Source: Tubulanus polymorphus
Taxonomy: Eukaryota > Nemertea > Palaeonemertea > Tubulaniformes > Tubulanidae
Direction: 5' to 3'
Length of the DNA stretch: 64,000 nucleotides
NCBI RefSeq assembly: GCF_964204645.1
Contig: NC_134031.1
Coordinates: 4,819,001-4,883,000, forward strand
Of this stretch, positions 56,301 through 64,000 are shown piece after piece. A program made the translations under genes and the position numbers. A model generated the notes under the pieces. It saw only the letters and a program-made list of their open reading frames with translations. It had not been told where the DNA came from and did not search any database. Positions within the stretch are counted from its first letter, which is position 1; every line of letters begins with the position of its first letter.

Positions 56301-59300
56301 CATACAATTGGCAGACATAATAATGACTGTAGTGAAATTCTTCAGTTGAATGAAAATCTCCTAAAGTTGTTTAACCTTCTTTTGTTAAACAGTAGACTAT
56401 TTATTGATAGATTAACAGATTATTCAGCAATGAATTTGAGCAAATCATTCTAATGAAAAGTTCTCTGCGTTCTGATTTATCATGTAATTCATTAATAAGA
56501 AAATAAGTCGAGGAAAGCAATTCTGGAAATATAGGGTAGGAATATTTAGTTAAAGATTATTTTGTTGTTGTCCATTTTTGATTGGTATATTTCAAAACGT
56601 GTAGGCAGGCAAGGCATCTTTTCTTTAACAAAAACGAATTATGAATGCATCATTTATTAGAATGACTTATTAGTTTATATTATTAGTTTCACTCTATCAA
56701 TCATCCCTTCAGGTATAGGCCTAATGAGTAACTGATAATTAGCAGGCTTGGTATAGCTCCAGGCATTTCTTATTGAATACTGAGATATTTTCATGTTCTT
56801 GTGTACAAAATATTTTCATTTGACAATCAGAACGTATTGTTCTTAGTTCAAAAACCCATGTTCTTGTGTAATAAACATGGTCGCTCATAGTATGGATTCC
56901 TTTTTCTTTTTCAATTAGATGGGTTGTTATTGAAAATACATAGAACAACAAATCATTGACATTGATTATTCGTGTTTGTCAGTGGTGTATATCTACTAAT
57001 CACATCTTTTCATTCCTGTCAATTTGTTGGGGCAAGAAAATGTAAAATGATCATGTTTTCTGGTGTTAAACAAGTTGATTTACAATGTAAGATGATTAGA
57101 TATTGTACATCGAATAAAAGGAATCGAATGATTCGAGCTATAAAAATGACAGCAGAGGTCTTGTCTTGTTACATTTGAGGATCAGTTCCCGAGGATTTCA
57201 CATGTTAGGTACTACAAAGTCTCGAGTCTCCGTTTTAAGGTAAATTGGCTTCCTACACTCTACTGTCATTTTTAAAGTCCCTTCATTTTTGTTTTCGTAG
57301 TGCATGGGCGTCAGTTCCTTACTTAGACAATCTTGGCTATTTCCATCACGTTTCTCGCATCGACGGAAATTAGATTTGATCTTTTTCTGACAACTTCGAA
57401 CGAAGGCAATTTTCATGTCATTTCTAGTACCCTTATTCCATGCAGTGTCTTTTCTATGAAGTGTTATCTCATTCTCTTAGGCAGTAATTGATTGCCTGCG
57501 CGTGAAGGAGTCGAATTGGTAATTTCCATGTCACTCATTTTCATGTCACTTGGTTTCCTGTTATAACTTGTAGAACGTGTTTGGTATTTTAGTCTCAAGT
57601 GCATCAACTATTAAACACTTATCTCAAGAGGAGGGATTGGAATTGGAGGGGGCCTTTGACTTAAGATTTTGATTTAACTGTGTCCGGTGCGTCCAACCTT
57701 TAACTCTGAAATGACAGTCACATGGATTGAATAGGCAACTGTTTGGGGTCTTACAGTGATTGCGCTTAATTGCAGCACCAGGTATAAATTACCCTGTCTG
57801 CTATGATCGTCTGTTGTATTTTCCTGGCCTCAGACGAATAATTGATTGATTAGGTTAATTGGGTGATTAATCGTTTTGTGAGTGGACTGCAGGAATACAG
57901 CTCCGATCTGCTGAAAATATTTGAGAGTTTAAGTATAGAAATTTTTAAATCAAATGAAGTCTAATGAAGTAATTCATCAAATATTAAAACCGAACAGCCG
58001 TCGCTACGAGATAAACCAAATACTGTCCACTCAAAGTTCACTCGGGGACAGGAAGTTTGGGTTTTCTTGAGTTTTGACTTATGATTTAAGAATATTCGTC
58101 CCCAATTAATGAATTATGTGGGAGCATTATATATCAAGTTAGTTTGACTATTGTCCGACGATTAAGGATGGCACCAGCAGGTAACATATTTGATAATTAA
58201 GTTTTAATGGGCCCCTATATCGCACGTGTGTGTTAGGTTTTCAAAGTGCATAGGGGTCATTTTCCATCTGTTGACATTGCCGTCGAAATAGTCGGAATCC
58301 AAATAGCTATAGAATCCCGGGCAGAATTATCTAGATGTTGTCATAATTTTTGATGTTACATCTACGTTTTGCTAGATGGTTTGAAATGATGCCTGTAGTT
58401 TAAGCAGGTGTTCGGGTGTCATCGCGTTCTGCATTCGCGGCGTGTCACTTGTCAACAGATTTCGACGATTTCCAGATATTAATTACATCCCAATACTTCT
58501 TAGCACAAGTTGATGAAGCGGCTCTCCGCTGAGAAAATCTCTTTGGGCTTGTTGAAACAGGAAGAAATACTTCCACTGCGTGCCACATACCAAAGTTTGC
58601 CAAATTACCTGTCTTGCTATTTGTCTGGCTGGTGTTTAATGGGCTAATTTCTCAGTTGGGCTTTGTTTTGAGCCCATTAACCCACCATGTCTTACTATGT
58701 TATAGTCGCCTCATAGAGAGTTCACACTTTGCGTCTCTCAGAAATGACCATTGGCCCTGCACATCCTATTGTTTGCTTTGTATACCTGTGAAGCGCTTAC
58801 AAGGCCCCATCGAACCATATGCTTTCTTGAAGGCACATCCTATTGTCATCTCTGATACTTGCATAAATAATCAGATAACAAGTGTTGAAATTATTGAACC
58901 GACTTCAAGATGTGGCCATTTGAGCGAAGACCTCATCATGAGTAACATGCATCTCCAGCTCTTGGTCAAACTTTAAGTGTTTCTGTTGATTTGATAGTTC
59001 CTGATTTGAAAATCGCTCGCTGGACCTACGGTTTTATGACTGTTTAACAACTCGCCATATGTTAAGTTGGCGATTCTGTTGTCGTTGTCGTTGTTGTTAA
59101 AGTGATTCGAACTTTTGAAATGGAAGTAATGGAAATGGAAGGCATCGAGACTGTTTATACTGTCGATCACAGCGGTACATCTCGAATCGGAATCTATTGT
59201 GGGATTAGTGTCGTTAGGGTAAGTAGGATAAGTTAGACGGGATAAGATAGGTTTTTGCATGGGTATGCTTACATTCTGGGGACATTTTTAGATTACCATA

Positions 59301-62300
59301 CCATATTTATAAGTATTCCATTCAATATGGAGGCAATTACCTTGACCATTTTTTCCTTGGCCATTTTTTTCCTACAATCGGCTAATATCTGGTATATTAA
59401 TTTTATTCTGGCTTGATATTTCATGGATGACTTCATCGTTTGTCTAGCTTTTTCTAGCGGTTTCTAAACTCAATTTCCTTAATCTCATTTTCACTATAAT
59501 GTCTTGTTTGCTATAGGGTCTATAGAGTTAGATCAAGTGGCCAATATAAAACATCCTTTGATCAATTTCTAAATCTTACTGAAATGCTACAGAGGCAAAT
59601 ATCTCCTGGGCCTGTGGGTCATCAATATTTGTGTGGATATGTGCATTGTTTTGTTGTCATTTTCAAGCATCCATGATTTCATTATCGCAAGGTGCACCTA
59701 AATTGCACAAAGTTATCAGGTTATTGTGGACAGTGTAAGAACTACACAGGTGCCCCAGGCTGGACGATCTCTATGCATATTTGATGATCTTATATATATA
59801 TATATATATGTTCGTGAAATTATTGCCACTTTCTGACTAGTACGTCTAGACAATTTGACAGCTTTTTATTATAGAATATGTCATACATATTGATATAACA
59901 ATGACAGTTGCATCAGTTGAGAATTAAGTCAACTAGATATTGATATTCCTTCTTCAATGTTACAATTTTTAGCTTTTCAGATTTTAATTCTATTCCATTA
60001 TTAAGAAAAAGATAAATATGAATTTTGAATAGAAATGTGAACAGCAAGTTTTTTGGCGTTTCATTACCCAACTCTGGCCAGGCCCATAAGTTCTTAGTTT
60101 CGCTACAGAACTAAGAGTCATAGACTGGTCTTGAGTGCGCCCTGTTGCTTAAGATGTTTTTAGTGTGATAAATAAAAGAGTTTTGAAATGTTTGTATAAG
60201 AAAACAACTTTTCAAAAGTCTCTTTTAGAAGTTTGAAAATGTGAATTGGCCTTTTCGTGACGTAGATGCTTTAACTTAAATGCCTTAGAAACCAGGGGCG
60301 TCATCAGTTTTACAACCTCCAAAAATTGAAAATCTCAGCTCAATTCAGGAAATCGGAATTAGTAAAGCAGGAAATTGCTTCCTTGTTCTGTGAATTAAGA
60401 GTTGACACTTGTAAGTTATATTGTAAATCAAGAGCTACAGGATGGAGTAAAGGATAATTTCTGTGAAACTCATTTCGGCCTCGGGCAACACAACATAGAG
60501 GACCTCCTAACATTAGAATCCCTTGAGTAAACGGAACGAACATCAATAACTGAATCAGGTGTAAAACACCTAAAATAAGAGACACAGGTCTTGATGTTGT
60601 TACCATGCACGAGAATGTAGAACATGATTTAGCTTCCTTATCCTCTATTCTATAAATAAAAACTTCCACTCCTGGAAGATTATAGAAAATGGAATTCATC
60701 CCTTTTTGATACAAATGTATTTTAGGTTATGGAACCATATTTGATATGATGGAAAAAAATGCTATATTAAGATTCAACCTATTCTAGTGAAAATCACAGT
60801 ATCATAGTTTAGTAGTGGCTGATACCATAAATTGATTATCATATTTTTTGATCAAGCCAAAGACTAGAGGAAAGAAACTTAGCTATCGTATGTTGAGAAC
60901 TGATTGAGATTTCAGTGTCACATTAAAATGGTTATTTTGTTTTCCGTTAGATTATAATGAAAGTTTTTGTGCAAAGAAATATGTTTTATGTGAAAAAATG
61001 CCAAGGCCATGTAAAGAATCTGAAAATTTTCCCTGGCAACCATTTCACTTGCAATTTTCATTGAACTGTTGTGAAAAATCTATCAAAGATTTGAATTGGT
61101 ACAAATAGAGCGTATTGTCATCGAAAGTGATACGAAGGAAATTAGGTATTAACACTGAATGAGAGGCATTATCCTTCATGGGTTTCAATTCATAGGTCCA
61201 TAAGATAAATAGTGTTTGAAACCGTTCATGTGTAAGATTAATGAACACAGGATTAACGGGCTACTAATCCTCGGGTTAATCCTGTCGTACACTGGTTTTA
61301 CATCACATTCAGAGAATCAAATTGGTCCTAATATTTTCTTTCAATTTGCGATTGAGATTAAGAAAGTGTAAAAAATAATACCGAAGGCAATGGATTCTTT
61401 TTCGCGTTTCTTGACCTTCCAGTTGAAGCAGCTCAGTTCATATCTCATTTTCACTTTTGCTTTACGATTATAAAAGATGAACACAAAAAAATACAATTGT
61501 TTCATTAACAAAGTTAAAGCATTGATATGTACATGAATTTTCCACATAATATTCCCTTCAAAAAGCCATACTACTGCACTGTAGTATATAGACAGTATCT
61601 TTGATATTCTGGTTCTATTGATCAGCTTAATTGATAATGCTAATTAGTTAAGTGCATTTAGCAAATTAGTCAATTAGCAGGCTAGTCTATCAGACATTGG
61701 GTGTGTTGAAATGCTGACAAATTTATGCTTTGTAAGGATGATAAATGTTTGTAAACTTTTGACCAACATTTATTTAGTAAATATTGAATTTTCGTAATAC
61801 GCATATTTTGCCAATTTATCAATTTATCCTAGGAAAATAGTGCTGTATTTTACGATGAAATCATGAAGTACTATTGCAGGGTTGATTAGTTAGGTTGTTA
61901 ATTAGTCCGGGTCCATCATTAGTTAAGAGACTGGCTAATTACTTAGGGCTTGTATTACATCTAGACATATTTTACTGCCAGTCCAGTTATAGTCTACATT
62001 ACTGAACAATGCATTTCTTAATTTGATTAAATTAATCAACAATACGCTGATAAACTTGTCTATCAAGAAATGACTGAAATTCGCTAATTACGGTAATTTT
62101 AAACGAAGCAATTAGGACAGACCAGGTAACTGTTCATCTTTCTGTCTGGACAGTTAGTAGGGTGAAAAAACCGGTGGCCAGTGTCTGAAGTGGTCAGACA
62201 TAGCTCTGAAATTTCACACGAAAGTCGTTAGATTCCATTGAATTCATTGTCGGGTCGAAGAACTTGGCTAAGTTACAATGGCAGGAGGGTATATAACTGT

Positions 62301-64000
62301 AAGACCGAGGGCTGTTTCGTGTAATCTACTCCGTGTCACGGTCACGTCATCATCTACGTCTTCAAGGATTCTCTGTCATCAAAACAGATATACTCAGATA
62401 TACAAAGTCATCATCATTCTGTTATTACTTATAAGGAATTTAATAAGGACTCGTCATTCAAATCGTTCAAACGCGTTCCTCTGCGACGAGAAATGATACT
62501 TCCGCTGCTGTTGTTGTGAGTATGAATTCAGCAACTATTCTTAGTTAACGATATCTTGTCATTTTCAGATTCTCCCTAAAGCGAAGATACTTAGTTTATT
62601 TACGCTGAATATCTATGCCATTTCATGCTAAACTATTTTCCACTTGGTTGCTACTATTTTTGTCGTAATATTTCCAAAAGTCTTTCATGTGGTAGGCAAT
62701 TATTCAATACATTCTAAGCAGCTCGGATAATAATAGGGGCGATATTTTAGCAGCCCATTATGGCTATAATTGCTGTGATTTGTATTAATAATTTCTCAAT
62801 GTTTTGGCATAACTTTTCTAGCTCGAGGGTAAATCATGTCTCCATGCGATATTTTTCCCACTTCTTTTCATCAGTAGATCAATTATTGCGAAATAAAGGT
62901 TATGCCTGACTGAAATGATTTCGTTTCACCTCAGCACACTTTTTAGCAAGTTAGATGTGTAGTCATGAGAACTTTTTAGTTTATTTTGAGGACATTCAAT
63001 TACCAATACCTGCCACACTGATATAACGAGAAAGATGGAGTCCGAAAAGTTTCCTTTAAGCTAATAATTTGTTGATTTGACATTTCATCTATAACCTAAT
63101 ACAGTAATTATTGATCAATAACATATTAGCTTTAAAGAATCTTTTTGGACTTCATTTTTCTTGTTATATCAGTGTTGAATGTGCCTTATAAAAAATGTAT
63201 GCTTGAGAATTAAGGGGCTGTAAATCTTTTTTTAGTTATCGGTGTAGAATTTTCCCATTTTATTTTAAATGAAAATTTTAATCAATTCGTTGTATCGAAT
63301 TAGTGTTTATATAGGTAAACGTATTTAGTATCATAGTGGCAGACACCGAGTAAATTAGGCGTCTCACTTAGATAACTGTCACAGTCGCTTGTGATTATTA
63401 CAGTACATTCATAACTGTAATGAACTAGTAATAAAGTTATTTATTCAAAAACCAACAACTGAACTTATCCCCTATAGAACTTGAACCCGGTGCTGACAGA
63501 AATCTATTTTAAAAAAGGCTTACTGAAAATCGTTTTAATGATTGTGGATTTCGACTAACATAGATTCTAGTTCTTCTCTAAAAGAAAAGTCTTCTCTAAA
63601 AGAAATATTCTAATTTCATCTGAAAATTAACTTTCGTTTGGATGAAGTGAAATCACTTGACACATTATCAGGCCTCCTCTTTCTAAAGTCCTTTTGAAAT
63701 GATAGTTTACGGGTAGTTAGTTTGGCATAGAAACCTTTGATTAATAGACAGTTTAGCTTTGGGGTATTTTTCCTGGGCAAAGATGGAAGCTTTTTGAGGC
63801 TACCAACCTGTTGAGTGTTTAATCATTAATAAACATGATGACTTAGGCTTGTTCTCGTGTTTGTACAGCAACTTAAAACCCAATTGCATGGTTTTCATTA
63901 GCCGTATTTGTACAAGGTTAAATCCTAATGAATTACTCAGCTACCCTGATTTTCTATGACTTTTTTGTCTGGCGAGATGCTTTAAATTGTCGGTCGATGC
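53300..64000. other. Gene-free stretch to the end of the window
   Basis: AT-rich DNA without a supported gene. It contains a (TA)n microsatellite at 59791-59810, a tandem GGGATTGAGTAG duplication at about 55836-55863, an 18-bp tandem CTTCTCTAAAAGAAAAGT duplication at about 63573-63607, and a cluster of TAATTA motifs at 61.6-62.1 kb ahead of a possible first exon near 62.48 kb. Confidence 0.45.
59791..59810. repeat. (TA)n microsatellite
   Basis: About ten TA units. Confidence 0.85.

Noticed and set aside
58614-58976. 120-codon plus-strand frame
   Set aside because: Composition is Leu/Ser/Cys/His-heavy like random AT-rich DNA; no splice context, no recognised domain.
60340-60714. 124-codon minus-strand frame
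   Set aside because: No domain, no Kozak or splice support, and codon use unlike the confirmed genes.
1-64000. CRISPR arrays, bacterial operons, riboswitches
   Set aside because: The genes are spliced and animal-like; the tandem repeats seen lack the regular repeat-spacer layout.

Overview
This window is AT-rich nuclear DNA of an animal. Its genes are split by GT-AG introns, it carries a eukaryotic tRNA gene with internal A and B boxes, and it has many short dispersed repeats and MITE-like elements. The protein sequences and repeat types (a CAGGGGCGGATCC-type repeat, a CAGTCAAC TIR element) fit a marine invertebrate, perhaps a lophotrochozoan such as a mollusc, annelid or brachiopod. That placement is inference. 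I see no CRISPR array, operon or bacterial feature.

Layout. (1) 1.7-5.6 kb, minus strand: a complete eight-exon deoxyhypusine synthase gene (381 aa), embedded in repeats. (2) 4.4-7.0 kb: a repeat-dense stretch with a nested MITE insertion, three copies of a short dispersed element, a 16-bp tandem array, then a tRNA-Asp(GTC) gene. (3) 10.2-25.0 kb, minus strand: a neuronal calcium sensor (frequenin-like) gene. I rebuilt it from seven exons, including a 25-nt microexon and a distant first exon, to exactly 190 aa, the usual length of the family. (4) Nested in its third intron on the opposite strand, an apparently intronless gene (14590-15210) codes for a protein with three copies of a motif close to 'IVxRLx(K/R)PTxA'. 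(5) A paralogue with two copies of the motif starts 607 bp from the calcium-sensor start codon, head to head with it (25647-26592, plus strand, two coding exons). (6) Tail to tail with that paralogue, 75 bp between stop codons, is an unrecognised minus-strand gene with a proline/aromatic-rich region (26668 to about 28.5 kb, 5' end not found). (7) From 29 kb to the end I find no recognisable coding exon, only AT-rich intergenic or intronic DNA with repeats, a long perfect hairpin, and a few weak first-exon candidates.

The best lead for something undescribed is the pair of PT-motif genes that sit inside and beside the calcium-sensor gene. Next are a possible alternative 5' end (or nested gene) in intron 3 of that sensor, with phase-compatible splice sites, and an EF-hand 4 loop that has lost its usual glycine.

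Repeat families were recognised by comparing copies within this window only; no database was consulted. Exon boundaries rest on reading frame, phase, splice consensus and remembered family alignment, not on transcript data.
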